From Teredinibacter waterburyi (lineage in GTDB: Bacteria > Pseudomonadota > Gammaproteobacteria > Pseudomonadales > Cellvibrionaceae): a DNA stretch of 57,780 bases. The position numbers were made by a program, and so were the translations under genes. The stretch lies in the NCBI RefSeq assembly GCF_001922985.1, contig NZ_MRUH01000085.1, positions 1-57,780 of the forward strand, given 5' to 3'. Shown one piece after another: positions 24,933 through 34,704 of this stretch. Within the stretch, counting starts at the first letter, position 1. Each line of letters starts with the position of its first letter. The notes below the pieces were generated by a model that was given only the letters and a program-made list of their open reading frames with translations, was not told the DNA's origin and searched no databases.

Positions 24933-25052
24933 GTAGCGCCCTTTCAAGCCTGCAACCGCGCTGCGTACTACACTAGGCTAGACCTCAACTCTTCGCCGCT
25001 GTCCAAAAACAATCCGTGATACCCGATTCTAGACGCCTCGTCGTCTCGCAAT

Positions 25053-26792
25053 ATGCTATACCTGTTAGATAGAATTGACGAAAAGTGTGACAATTGCGTG
25101 GCAGATCAAACAACTCCTACACCGACACCAACCAGAGCTGGCTTCACCCTAGAGCTCGACGAAAGCAGCGGTCGCCTCTACGGTGTAGTCCCTAAGTTAG
25201 ACGCAGATGCGAAACTAACAACAAACATCACCGCTATGCCGCAACTTAGAGCCGCTATCTCTGCCATCGGCTGCGATGACTGCTACTTCCCAACCGACAG
25301 TTTAAGCCTATTCTTAAAAAAATTAGACCGCCACGAGAGTGGGCGTTACGTTCTGGCAGAACGACGTGACGCAAGCCTGAGCTTACAAGTGAGCAAAGAT
25401 AAGCTGCAGCTACGAATCCAAGCCCTGCCCTCCCAGGGTGGTGTGCCTTTATCAATCGAGCTTATTCAACAACAACTGGCAAAGCTCAATATCGCAGAAC
25501 AAACCATTAAATCCGACCGACTACTACTCGTTGCCACTGCAACCGAAGCAATCGATATAGTCGTAGCTGAAGCCATCCCCCCCCAAAATGGATATGACAC
25601 GACGTTTATTCCACTGACCGACAGCCGCCTAATCGTCGAACACAACAGTAATAGCGGAGACGTGATCGATCTACGTCAAAATTTTGAGTTTCTCACTGTT
25701 AATGAAAATGTTCCTGTGATGCAGCGCATTCCCGCTACCGCTGGTATTGACGGCATGAATGTCGAAGGTAAAGCGATAACCGCAAAAGCTGGGAAGGACT
25801 TAAAATTCGACAAGAAGCTAGAAGGGGTGAAAGTTTCAGACGATGGTTTACACCTTATATCCATCGTAAAAGGCCACCCCATTGTAGGCCCGCGCAGTGT
25901 ACGAGTAGACCCCGTAATGAAACTCGATGCGGTGAATATTCACACCGGACACATTCGCTTTGATGGCTCACTATTTGTAAAAGGTGATATTGAAAGTCAC
26001 TTTAAGGTCGACGTAACCGGCGATGTAATTGTTGCCGGTGCCATCTATAAAACCCAACTTAAGGCTGGCGGCAGTGTTCAGGTAAAGGGTGGCATTCAAG
26101 CCGACCATATTGGTGGAGAACATGGCTGCCACATTTCCAGCGGCGGCGATTTAACCGCAAAATTTCTCAATCAGGTCGAAATTACAGCGCTCGGCAACAT
26201 CCATATCAGCGAATATATTATGCATAGCCAAATTACCGCACACGGCTCTGTAAACGTCGGCCAAGATCGCGGTCGCGGCATAATCATTGGCGGAGAAACC
26301 GTTTCTCACTGCGCCATCCACGCGCAAATACTGGGAAGCGATGCGTTTGTCAAAACCAACCTCAGGCTAATAACGAATAAAAGCTCAGAAGTTGCCGCTC
26401 GCCGACTAAATGAAAATTTAGCAAGGCGAAAGCTAGAAGCAATTCAGCTTACCAATATCCTGAAAAAAATCACCAATAACGAAACGCCAACAATGTTGGG
26501 CGAAGTGCAGTTCGACAAGACTGAAAAAATTCGCAACACCCTCGTTTCATTGCAGTTGAAAATTGCCGAGCTTGAAAATGCTCTACCGGCAATTGAAGCG
26601 CAAACAACACCAACAGACGAGTTAATGGTAACCGCAAAAAAACGTATATATCCAAATATTCAAGTTCACATCAATAGCCATCACTGGCGATGTGAAGCCG
26701 CCCTAGGCGCTACTTGCGTACAGCAACGCGACAAACTTGTTGTTGCCAGCCATCTAGAGCCTAGCAAAACAAAATCGAAAAAACCTAAATAG
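25053..26792 (+). CDS. FapA / DUF342 family protein
   Basis: The 579-residue protein contains the DUF342 (FapA) domain: a central beta-helix-like stretch of repeated strands (about 265-430), rich in GDI, GDV, GGS and GNI turns. Before it lies the diagnostic TAGIDGMNVEGKAI block. A coiled-coil segment follows (about 450-510). FapA-like proteins are tied to polar flagellum assembly in Vibrio and to MinD/FlhF localisation. No flagellar genes are in the window. It is first in a group with CBS and HDOD proteins, consistent with a regulatory unit for motility or signalling. Confidence 0.85.
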   Translation: MLYLLDRIDEKCDNCVADQTTPTPTPTRAGFTLELDESSGRLYGVVPKLDADAKLTTNITAMPQLRAAISAIGCDDCYFPTDSLSLFLKKLDRHESGRYVLAERRDASLSLQVSKDKLQLRIQALPSQGGVPLSIELIQQQLAKLNIAEQTIKSDRLLLVATATEAIDIVVAEAIPPQNGYDTTFIPLTDSRLIVEHNSNSGDVIDLRQNFEFLTVNENVPVMQRIPATAGIDGMNVEGKAITAKAGKDLKFDKKLEGVKVSDDGLHLISIVKGHPIVGPRSVRVDPVMKLDAVNIHTGHIRFDGSLFVKGDIESHFKVDVTGDVIVAGAIYKTQLKAGGSVQVKGGIQADHIGGEHGCHISSGGDLTAKFLNQVEITALGNIHISEYIMHSQITAHGSVNVGQDRGRGIIIGGETVSHCAIHAQILGSDAFVKTNLRLITNKSSEVAARRLNENLARRKLEAIQLTNILKKITNNETPTMLGEVQFDKTEKIRNTLVSLQLKIAELENALPAIEAQTTPTDELMVTAKKRIYPNIQVHINSHHWRCEAALGATCVQQRDKLVVASHLEPSKTKSKKPK

Positions 26793-26827
26793 TATAAATG
26801 CACTTGATGCTTTATTCGGAGCCCACC

Positions 26828-27265
26828 ATGTTAGTTGCCGACATCATGACAAAAAATGTCATCACTGTTAGTCCCGATAACGACTTAGCAGACTTGCGCC
26901 AACATTTCTCCAGCAAGAAATTTCACCACCTATTAGTTGAAGACAATGGTAAGTTGGTCGGTATCATATCGGACCGCGACGCTTCCGCAAATTCTAGCCC
27001 TTTCTTGGGCACGTTAAATGAACGTCCCGAAGACCGCGAACTTTTAGATAAAAAGGTTAGCGCTATGATGTCGACGACGATGGTAACGGTTGTAGTGGAT
27101 ACAATTATCGATTGCGCCGCAATTTTACTGCTGGAAAATAATATCTCTTGTCTGCCCGTGGTCGACCAAGAAATGAATATCAAAGGTATCTTAACCTGGA
27201 AGGATATCCTGCAATTCCATGTCTATGATGTTGATAAGACACTTTGCATACCGGCAGCAAACTAA
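26828..27265 (+). CDS. Two-CBS-domain protein
   Basis: The 145-residue protein consists of one Bateman module: CBS 1 begins ADIMTKNVITVSPDNDL and CBS 2 begins VSAMMSTTMVTVVVDTII. Such modules sense adenine nucleotides. No partner enzyme domain is attached. GGAG at 26817-26820 favours ATG 26828 over an upstream ATG at 26798. It sits 35 bp after the FapA-like gene and overlaps the upstream open frame of the HDOD gene, so the three are probably one operon. Confidence 0.85.
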   Translation: MLVADIMTKNVITVSPDNDLADLRQHFSSKKFHHLLVEDNGKLVGIISDRDASANSSPFLGTLNERPEDRELLDKKVSAMMSTTMVTVVVDTIIDCAAILLLENNISCLPVVDQEMNIKGILTWKDILQFHVYDVDKTLCIPAAN

Positions 27266-27308
27266 CTCAGCCAAGAATAAGCCCAAGCCAACGCCTACAG
27301 GAAAGTCA

Positions 27309-28283
27309 ATGTCGCTTTTAAAAAGTGTATTTTCAAAGTCATCATCAGCGGAGCAGAAAGAGTGGCGAATTATAGAGCCCGGCGTCTACTCAATTAAAGA
27401 TGCGCAGGATGCCTATTACCATTACCTATATCCAAGCAACACGCAAAAGCCGTTGAGCGTACCGCAAAAACTTGTGGTTAATGTTGTTAAAGGCAGCCTG
27501 CAAAAACGTGCAATTCGCAATCGTTCAGTGCCGCGATTACCGAGTGTGATACCGCGTTTATTACGCAGCTTGCGCGACCCGGATTGTTCTGCAAAAGATT
27601 ATGTAGACATCATCAACAAAGACCCAGTTATGAGTGCCGCCGTATTGAAACTCGCCAACAGTGTTTACTTTAACCCTATCGGCGCGCGTATTGATGAAAT
27701 TGACACTGCGGTAGTAAAGCTGGGAATCGACGGTTTGCGCTCGGTGCTTTCAGCTGCGGTAATGCAGCCAATTGTGCAGCGCGAGTCACCCTATTTTTCA
27801 ACAGCCGGGAAAAAAATGTGGCAACACTCATTGTGCTGCGCGGTGGCCTGTGAACTGATTGCAGAGCACAGAGGAATGGAAAAATTTCGAATGTACGTAA
27901 TGGGGCTGGTGCACGATATAGGGAAAATTACCGTGTTCAGTGAACTGTGTAAACAATACAAGCTAAATGGCAACGATGTAGAACCGGGCTATAACGCTTT
28001 TGTGCCACTGCTAAAGTATATGTCGCCTGCGGTTAGCTATTGGGTGGCAAAAGATTGGGAGTTACCAAAAGAGATCTGCAAGGCAATTGCAGAACAGGTG
28101 ACCTTGCAGAAGGACGCAAAACTGTCGCCCTATGGCCACGTTTTGTATCAAGCCAACTTGGTTGCAGAAACTTACGTGACGCTCCACAAAAAAAACCCGA
28201 GCACCGCAAAAACCTTGTTATCGCAACTCGACCTACCTACAGACCTGTACGATAAACTCGATCTACTTTCACGCGAGGTTTGA
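27309..28283 (+). CDS. HDOD-domain signalling protein
   Basis: The 324-residue protein carries an HDOD domain (about 75-280) with VPRLPSVIPRLLRSLRDPDC, INKDPVMSAAVLKLANSVYF and VMGLVHDIGKITVF. HDOD proteins regulate chemotaxis, pilus or DNA-repair pathways, usually without HD phosphodiesterase activity, though here an HDIGK motif remains. AGGAAAG directly upstream supports ATG 27309; the open frame extends back to 27219. The 3' end overlaps the convergent GDPD gene by 15 bp. Confidence 0.88.
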   Translation: MSLLKSVFSKSSSAEQKEWRIIEPGVYSIKDAQDAYYHYLYPSNTQKPLSVPQKLVVNVVKGSLQKRAIRNRSVPRLPSVIPRLLRSLRDPDCSAKDYVDIINKDPVMSAAVLKLANSVYFNPIGARIDEIDTAVVKLGIDGLRSVLSAAVMQPIVQRESPYFSTAGKKMWQHSLCCAVACELIAEHRGMEKFRMYVMGLVHDIGKITVFSELCKQYKLNGNDVEPGYNAFVPLLKYMSPAVSYWVAKDWELPKEICKAIAEQVTLQKDAKLSPYGHVLYQANLVAETYVTLHKKNPSTAKTLLSQLDLPTDLYDKLDLLSREV

Positions 28284-29096
28284 CGGGTCCCAGCTTTCAA
28301 TAAACACAGCTCCCTGCTTTGTGGTGGCTAGGGCTCGTTTCGATTCAACAATATCGTATAGAAACCACTGCCAGTCACCCGGCCATAGGGGACTTCCGTC
28401 CGCCGGAATTTTACGCTCATTCACACATAAGAAATTTGGTTGTAACTGCTCGGCTATTACCTTGTGACGAGCATCGTAGCGATGCATAACCCACCCCACG
28501 GGCACCTTATCGGTTGCTTTGGCGAGCGCTATCATTTTTTCGTCGAAAGAAATTATCACGCGCTGGGCGGCCACTATTTCGCTTTCCGCTAACGCTGCAA
28601 ACAAAAAATCTTTGCGGCTATAGGTTCCAGTCGCTACACCTTCAGCGGTCACATAACACTCTTCTTTTAACTCAATAAAGATAAGCCCTTGGAAATCGCG
28701 CAATACCTCGCACACCTGTTTGAGGCTCGCTATTGCACTAGGGTAATGTTGCTCGCCAAAACGCTCTGGCTCGTGAACACTTACCGCGCGCAGGTCACTA
28801 AATCGAGTTAAGGCTACATTCATGGCTTGGTTGGATGTACGCAAGGTATCGATATCGTGAATTACGACGCAAACGCCATCGGCACTAAGTTGAACGTCCA
28901 GTTCGATTGCATCCAAACCTAGCGCGGCCGCACTTTTAAAGCCCGCTAAACTATTTTCAGGGAAGTGTTCAGGGTTACCTCTATGCCCCACAATTTTGTA
29001 GGGCAAGGACGCACGAGTGGTTAAATCGCGATCGCCTAATCCCGGAGCGCCTGGTTCTAGATTTACATCCGTGTCTGCATCAGTAGGTTTAGCCAT
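28269..29096 (-). CDS. Glycerophosphodiester phosphodiesterase
   Basis: The 275-residue GDPD-family enzyme hydrolyses glycerophosphodiesters to sn-glycerol-3-phosphate and an alcohol. Motifs: GHRGNPEHFPENSLAGF (catalytic His, metal Glu) and IELDVQLSADGVCVVIHDIDTLR (Glu/Asp and general-base His). No signal peptide follows the polar 33-residue N-terminus, so it resembles cytoplasmic UgpQ rather than periplasmic GlpQ. It lies 36 bp after the aldo/keto reductase gene on the same strand and is probably co-transcribed. Confidence 0.9.
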   Translation of the reverse strand: MAKPTDADTDVNLEPGAPGLGDRDLTTRASLPYKIVGHRGNPEHFPENSLAGFKSAAALGLDAIELDVQLSADGVCVVIHDIDTLRTSNQAMNVALTRFSDLRAVSVHEPERFGEQHYPSAIASLKQVCEVLRDFQGLIFIELKEECYVTAEGVATGTYSRKDFLFAALAESEIVAAQRVIISFDEKMIALAKATDKVPVGWVMHRYDARHKVIAEQLQPNFLCVNERKIPADGSPLWPGDWQWFLYDIVESKRALATTKQGAVFIESWDPSNLA

Positions 29097-29132
29097 GCAA
29101 TCGACAACTCCGTTTAGGGTTCATTAGCCGTA

Positions 29133-30113
29133 TTAAATATCGCAACGAATATGCTGTTCAATTTCATCTTCGTAGAGTTTGAATAGCGCGTCGTGAACGT
29201 CGGCATCCAGACTAGCAAGGTCACTAACACTCACATTATTAACGACTTGCTCTGCTGATGATGCGCCGGTAATGATTGTCGAAACTGCCGGCTGATCCAA
29301 AATCCAACGCTGAGCGAACTGCGCCATGGTGTAATCATTAGGCTTATGTACGCCAAGCTTTTCAACCAGAGCCAGACCTTTGCTGAATTCTATTCCCGAA
29401 AAGGTTTCGCCAACATTAAAAGCATCGCCATTGCGGTTGTAATTGCGATGATCCGATTCAGCAAACGTGGTAGTACTGGAATATTTACCACTCAGCAAAC
29501 CGCTAGCGAGAGGCAAGCGCACAATAATACCAACGTTATTCTCCTGCGCCTTGGCGAATAGCGCTTTAATAGGACGCTGGCGGAATAGGTTAAAAATGAT
29601 TTGCACTGATGCCAAATCGCTGTGAGCGGCGCAAACCAACGCATCAGCCACGGTTTCAACGCTCGCGCCGAAATGGCTGACATGCCCTTCCTGCTGCATT
29701 TCACGCAGCCAGTCAAAAATTTCGCCGTGCTGCATTACTTCTGAAGGAATACAGTGTAATTGAATTAAATCGATACAATCGCGCTGCAAGCGATCTTGAG
29801 CGCGGCGAAGAGAATCACGCAAATCCGTTACCGAATAACCATCTGGATAGGAGCCGGGGCCACGGCCGTACTTGGTCGCAATTTTTATGTTAGCTGGCGC
29901 TTGCGCTAGAACCTTACCCAAATAGCTTTCGCTCTGACCGGCGCCGTAAACGTCTGCCGTATCAAAAAAAGTGATGCCCTGCTGAAGTGCTGTTTCGACA
30001 ATTTCAGTTGCTCTAGATTCATCGATAGGACCAAAATCACCACCTAGCTGCCAACACCCCAAACCGATTTCGCTAACGGACAGGTTGGAACTTCCAAGGA
30101 CTCGGTTTTTCAT
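29133..30113 (-). CDS. Aldo/keto reductase
   Basis: The 326-residue NADPH-dependent reductase of the AKR superfamily has FDTADVYGAGQSE with the catalytic Asp and Tyr, KIATKYGRG with the catalytic Lys, and LIQLHC with the His. STIITGASSAEQVVNN near the C-terminus forms the cofactor pocket. It resembles YajO/Tas-type or auxin-induced-protein-like members of broad specificity. The substrate cannot be stated. It leads a two-gene unit with the GDPD gene. Confidence 0.9.
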   Translation of the reverse strand: MKNRVLGSSNLSVSEIGLGCWQLGGDFGPIDESRATEIVETALQQGITFFDTADVYGAGQSESYLGKVLAQAPANIKIATKYGRGPGSYPDGYSVTDLRDSLRRAQDRLQRDCIDLIQLHCIPSEVMQHGEIFDWLREMQQEGHVSHFGASVETVADALVCAAHSDLASVQIIFNLFRQRPIKALFAKAQENNVGIIVRLPLASGLLSGKYSSTTTFAESDHRNYNRNGDAFNVGETFSGIEFSKGLALVEKLGVHKPNDYTMAQFAQRWILDQPAVSTIITGASSAEQVVNNVSVSDLASLDADVHDALFKLYEDEIEQHIRCDI

Positions 30114-30182
30114 CGCTTATTCCTCTAAGGTAAATTCGTAAATTCTAAATGCGCCGCACCAATTCTGGCGTAACGAAAAAAA

Positions 30183-30204
30183 GCGGCGAGTAAAAACTCG
30201 CCGC
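30183..30204 (-). terminator. Terminator of purL
   Basis: GCGGCGAGT (30183-30191) pairs perfectly with ACTCGCCGC (30196-30204) around AAAA. On the minus strand a T7 run follows (complement of GAAAAAAA at about 30176-30182). It lies about 70 bp past the purL stop. Confidence 0.85.
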
Positions 30205-30274
30205 AAAAAGTTAACACAGACTCACATACACTCGTGGTGTTACGAAGCCAGCATACCTAAACTTAGGTAAAATC

Positions 30275-33200
30275 TTAGTCGACAAATACACGCGCATTGC
30301 GGAATAGACGCATCCAAGCGCCATCTTCGCCCCACTCTTCTGGCGCCCAAGAGTTAGCGACTGTACGGAACACGCGCTCCGGGTGCGGCATCATGATAGT
30401 CGCGCGACCGTCAGACGAGGTCAAACCGGTAATACCAGAGGGCGAGCCATTAGGGTTAGCCGGGTAATTAACGGTGGCATTGAGTTGATTATCGATAAAG
30501 CGCATGGCGACGCGGCCATTTTGCTCACAACCTTGCCAAGCGTATTCATCGACAAATTCTGCGCGCCCCTCACCGTGCGCGACCGCGACCGGCATGTGCG
30601 AGCCGGCCATGCCCGCCAGCAGTACCGATTTAGTCTCTTCAATTCTAACCAGGCTGACTCGTGCCTCAAATTGCTCTGAAGTGTTACGCACAAAATGCGG
30701 CCAACGCTCGGCCCCCGGAATAAGTGACTTAAGATTCGACATCATTTGACAACCGTTACAAACGCCTAAACTGAAAGTGTCGTCACGGTGGAAGAAGCTT
30801 TGGAACTGATCGCGTGCCTGAGCATTGAATAAAATGGTTTTTGCCCAGCCCTCACCGGCACCGAGTACGTCACCATAGGAAAAACCACCACATGCGGCCA
30901 AGCCCTTGAAGTCGGCAAGGTCTACACGCCCAGCTAGGACATCGCTCATATGTACATCGATCGCGTTGAATCCCGCGCGATCAAAAGACGCGGCCATTTC
31001 AGCGTGACTGTTAACCCCCTGCTCACGCAAGATCGCTACCTTCGGACGAAGGCCTTTGGCAATATAAGGCGCACAAATATCTTCGCTTGGGTCGTAGCTT
31101 AGGCTTGCACTAAGTCCATTATTTTCTGCGGCAATAGTCGCGAATTCGGCATCGGCACAATCGGGGTTATCGCGTAAACGTTGGATCTGGTAACTCGTTT
31201 TACTCCAGAGTTCCTGTAGAGCAGAACGCGTATTTTGATATACCACCTCACCTTGGTGCTGAATCGTCAATTGCTGCTGTGCGGTTGCAGTGCCAATTTC
31301 ATATACCGCGCCGGCAAGGCCCGCAGCATCGAAGATGGCTTTCACATTAACCAACTGGCAATTGGGTACTTGGATAACCGCACCCAGCTCTTCATTGAAA
31401 AGCAGTGCCGCGCTATCGCTAGTGCTAGATAACGCCGACAGATCGATGTTTGCACCGCAACGACCGGCAAAGCACATTTCAGACAGCACCGCGAACAAGC
31501 CGCCATCAGAGCGATCGTGATAGGCCGTAATCGCGCCCTCTTCCAAACAATTCTGAATCGCGCTAAAAAAGCCTTTTAGCAGTGCTGCGTTATCGAGGTC
31601 TGGCGCTTGTTCGGCCATCTCATTATAGACTTGAGCAAAGATCGAAGCGCCAAGACGATTCTGACCTTTACCGAGATCAATCAACAATAGTGTTGAATCT
31701 TCGTCTGGCTGCAGCTGTGGCGTAACGGTTTTGCGAACATCTAATACTGGAGAGAAGGCGGTAATAATCAATGACAAAGGTGCAGTTACGGCTTTTTCTG
31801 TACCGTCTGCCTCGGTCCAAGCGGTGCGCATCGACATAGAATCTTTACCGACAGGGATGGTAATACCCAACTCAGGGCAAAGCTCCATACCCACGGTTTC
31901 TACCGTGCGGAAGAGTTTTTCATCTTCGCCTGGGTGCCCTGCTGCACACATCCAATTGGCCGAAAGGCGCACATCACCAAGCTTGCCGATGCGTGTTGCG
32001 GCAATATTGGTGATCGCTTCGGCAATGGCCATACGACCCGATGCGGGGCCATCTAACAGCGCAAGTGGTGTGCGCTCGCCCAAACTCATCGCTTCACCGG
32101 CATAACTATCGTAAGACACTGTAGTAACGGCACAGTCGGCGACAGGAACCTGCCAAGGGCCGACCATTTGATCTCTAGCCACCTGACCGGTCACCGAGCG
32201 ATCACCGATGGTAATTAGAAATTGTTTGCTCGCTACCGTAGGGTGTTGAAGAATTCGTTCCGCAGCCTCGGCGATATCGATTCCGCTGTAATCAAACGCA
32301 CGGGTTTTAGCCTCTAAGCGCTCCGCCGTGCGATGCATCTTCGGCGCTTTACCAAACAAAACACTCATTGGCAGTTCGACCGGCTTAGCTTCGAACTCAG
32401 TATCGTTAACAATCAATATTTTTTCGTCGAGCGCTTCACCCACAACAGAGTAAGGGCAGCGTTCACGCTGACAAATCGACTCGAACTTCGCCAAGTTTTG
32501 CGGCGAAACGGCCATAACATAACGCTCTTGAGATTCGTTACACCAAATTTCTAGGGGCGACATACCCGGCTCGTCATTGGGAACGTTGCGCAGTTCAAAA
32601 TGTGCACCACAGCCACCGTCTTTTGCGAGCTCTGGAAATGCATTCGATAAACCACCCGCACCAACATCGTGAATGAAGGAAATAGGGTTAGCTTTACCAA
32701 GCTGCCAGCACTGATCGATAACCTCTTGGCAGCGTCGTTCCATTTCTGGGTTTTGGCGCTGTACTGACGCAAAATCTAAGTTTTCGGAAGAGGAACCCGA
32801 AGTCATGGACGAAGCTGCACCGCCGCCCAAACCAATCAACATTGCCGGGCCACCCAACACTATTAACTTGTGGCCAGCGCTGAATTCATGCTGCTCGATA
32901 TGTTCTTCTTTAATATTGCCATAACCACCCGCCAACATAATCGGCTTGTGGTAACCGCGACGCTCACCCGCAAAGTCGTCTTCAAAGGTTCGGAAATAAC
33001 CGCAAATATTAGGTCGACCAAACTCGTTATTAAACGCCGCACCACCAAGTGGAGCTTCTTCCATAATGGTCAAGGCGTTAACGATACGGTTTGGCTTACC
33101 GTAATCCGTTTCCCACGGCTGGACATAATCGGGAATCTGCAGGTTGGAAACGGTAAAACCGGTAAGGCCAACTTTTGGCTTTGAGCCCTTACCAACAGCG

Positions 33201-34189
33201 CCCTCGTCACGAATTTCGCCTCCAGAGCCGGTACCAGCGCCCGGATGAGGTGCAATGGCTGTGGGGTGATTGTGGGTCTCAACTTTCATCAGCAGATGAA
33301 TTGGCTCTTGGTTGTATCCCCAGGTGCGTGTTTCTGGGTCGGGGTAAAAGCGTCCAGCAACGGTTCCCTCAACGACCGAAGCGTTGTCCGCATAGGCCGA
33401 CAACACCCCTTCGCCACCCTTTTCATAGGTGTTTTTGATCATCTTAAATAGTGACAACGGCTCGTCTTTACCGTCTAAGGTCCAGGAGGCGTTAAAAATT
33501 TTGTGACGGCAATGCTCTGAGTTTGCCTGCGCAAACATCATCAACTCAACATCGGTAGGGTTACGCTTAAGCTCGATGAATGCCTCGGTGAGGTAATCAA
33601 TCTCATCTTCCGCCAACGCCAAACCTAAATCGGTATTCGCCAGTTCCAACGCTTGTCGACCGGCACCGAGGATATCCACTGTCGTCAGAGGCTTTGGCGA
33701 TTCATGACGGAATAGCCCTTCGACCGAAGCGCTGGCTTTAAACACATCCTCAACCATGCGGTCGTGTAACAAAGCCGCGATATTCGGGTTGTACTCCACA
33801 CCTGAAACTCGGTACTCGACGCCGCGCTCGATACGTAGGACGCAATCTAAACCGGCATTTCGAGCGATATCGGTCGCTTTCGACGACCAAGGCGAAATGG
33901 TGCCAGCGCGCGGGACGACTAAATAACTAGAAGCTTTAAAGCTTGGCTCGATTTCTGCAGCATTTATATCCGCATCTGCAGACAAATCCTCCTCACCGGC
34001 AGACGGCCCGTAGCGCAAGAGCTGCTCGAGAACCTCAACCTCACTGGCAGTGGGTTCGGATTTGGTCTCAATAAAGTGCACGAAATGAGCTTCAACTCGA
34101 GATACAGATAGGTCAGTTTTCTGCACAAGTTCGAGTAGCTTATTGAGTCGGAAGTCAGATAGAGCGGGAGCGCCACGCAAGGTCAGCAT
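30275..34189 (-). CDS. purL: Phosphoribosylformylglycinamidine synthase (single-chain)
   Basis: This 1304-residue enzyme performs the fourth step of de novo purine synthesis, FGAR to FGAM with glutamine and ATP. It is the large proteobacterial form with fused N-domain, two AIRS-like halves ([22 protein letters not shown] in the first) and a C-terminal glutamine amidotransferase ([13 protein letters not shown] with the nucleophile Cys; [10 protein letters not shown] with the His). The length is normal, with no frameshift. It is monocistronic, ending at a strong terminator. I see no PurR operator of E. coli type upstream. Confidence 0.96.
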   Translation of the reverse strand: MLTLRGAPALSDFRLNKLLELVQKTDLSVSRVEAHFVHFIETKSEPTASEVEVLEQLLRYGPSAGEEDLSADADINAAEIEPSFKASSYLVVPRAGTISPWSSKATDIARNAGLDCVLRIERGVEYRVSGVEYNPNIAALLHDRMVEDVFKASASVEGLFRHESPKPLTTVDILGAGRQALELANTDLGLALAEDEIDYLTEAFIELKRNPTDVELMMFAQANSEHCRHKIFNASWTLDGKDEPLSLFKMIKNTYEKGGEGVLSAYADNASVVEGTVAGRFYPDPETRTWGYNQEPIHLLMKVETHNHPTAIAPHPGAGTGSGGEIRDEGAVGKGSKPKVGLTGFTVSNLQIPDYVQPWETDYGKPNRIVNALTIMEEAPLGGAAFNNEFGRPNICGYFRTFEDDFAGERRGYHKPIMLAGGYGNIKEEHIEQHEFSAGHKLIVLGGPAMLIGLGGGAASSMTSGSSSENLDFASVQRQNPEMERRCQEVIDQCWQLGKANPISFIHDVGAGGLSNAFPELAKDGGCGAHFELRNVPNDEPGMSPLEIWCNESQERYVMAVSPQNLAKFESICQRERCPYSVVGEALDEKILIVNDTEFEAKPVELPMSVLFGKAPKMHRTAERLEAKTRAFDYSGIDIAEAAERILQHPTVASKQFLITIGDRSVTGQVARDQMVGPWQVPVADCAVTTVSYDSYAGEAMSLGERTPLALLDGPASGRMAIAEAITNIAATRIGKLGDVRLSANWMCAAGHPGEDEKLFRTVETVGMELCPELGITIPVGKDSMSMRTAWTEADGTEKAVTAPLSLIITAFSPVLDVRKTVTPQLQPDEDSTLLLIDLGKGQNRLGASIFAQVYNEMAEQAPDLDNAALLKGFFSAIQNCLEEGAITAYHDRSDGGLFAVLSEMCFAGRCGANIDLSALSSTSDSAALLFNEELGAVIQVPNCQLVNVKAIFDAAGLAGAVYEIGTATAQQQLTIQHQGEVVYQNTRSALQELWSKTSYQIQRLRDNPDCADAEFATIAAENNGLSASLSYDPSEDICAPYIAKGLRPKVAILREQGVNSHAEMAASFDRAGFNAIDVHMSDVLAGRVDLADFKGLAACGGFSYGDVLGAGEGWAKTILFNAQARDQFQSFFHRDDTFSLGVCNGCQMMSNLKSLIPGAERWPHFVRNTSEQFEARVSLVRIEETKSVLLAGMAGSHMPVAVAHGEGRAEFVDEYAWQGCEQNGRVAMRFIDNQLNATVNYPANPNGSPSGITGLTSSDGRATIMMPHPERVFRTVANSWAPEEWGEDGAWMRLFRNARVFVD

Positions 34190-34276
34190 CGTTGGGTCGG
34201 GCCTCGATTGGTTTGAGTAAGGGCTTAAGTTCGGGTGTCATTAAAAACGGACTGCATTGTACTTTATCTGCAAAGT

Positions 34277-34345
34277 CTTAGGGAGCCTTTCCACTCTTAG
34301 GCCTCGAGGTAATTCGCCGAAGCCGGCCTAAGGCTCCGCCCTAAG
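34277..34345. repeat. Large imperfect hairpin upstream of purL
   Basis: CTTAGGGAGCCTT (from 34277) is inverted at AAGGCTCCGCCCTAAG (34330-34345), with a second nested pair, TTAGGCC and GGCCTAAGG. The element is palindrome-like, GC-rich and without a T-run. It lies in the 515-bp gene-free stretch between divergent purL and mltF (34190-34704), in which I see no gene. It may be a repetitive extragenic or MITE-like element, or a structured leader of purL. Confidence 0.45.
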
Positions 34346-34704
34346 TGTCTGTTTTAGCTAAATTGCGAACAAAACAGCCAGGCTAGATATAAATATGACA
34401 AAAATATCGACAATCTTCGCCAACATTCACGGAGACAAAATAAGGTCTGAGCAGCCGCGCAACAAAGAAACGGCGGCAACATTAAAAAGCCCCGCGAACC
34501 TAGGACAACCATACAATCCTGACCTAGACTAATTAAAATAATCGCCGTACAGCATAGCTGATCAAAAAACAAGCTATGCAATCACACAATTCAACGGTAA
34601 AATTGAGTAATAGTTATACAAAGCTTAGTTTTTGATTTTAAAGACGTTTTGTGCGCCTACCGCATTGCAATTCGCGCCATACACATCGAAACAACTAAGA
34701 CTAA

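Noticed and set aside
34354-34581. 75-residue minus-strand ORF in the purL-mltF gap
   Set aside because: Cys/Leu/Phe-rich translation without a ribosome site or protein-like pattern.
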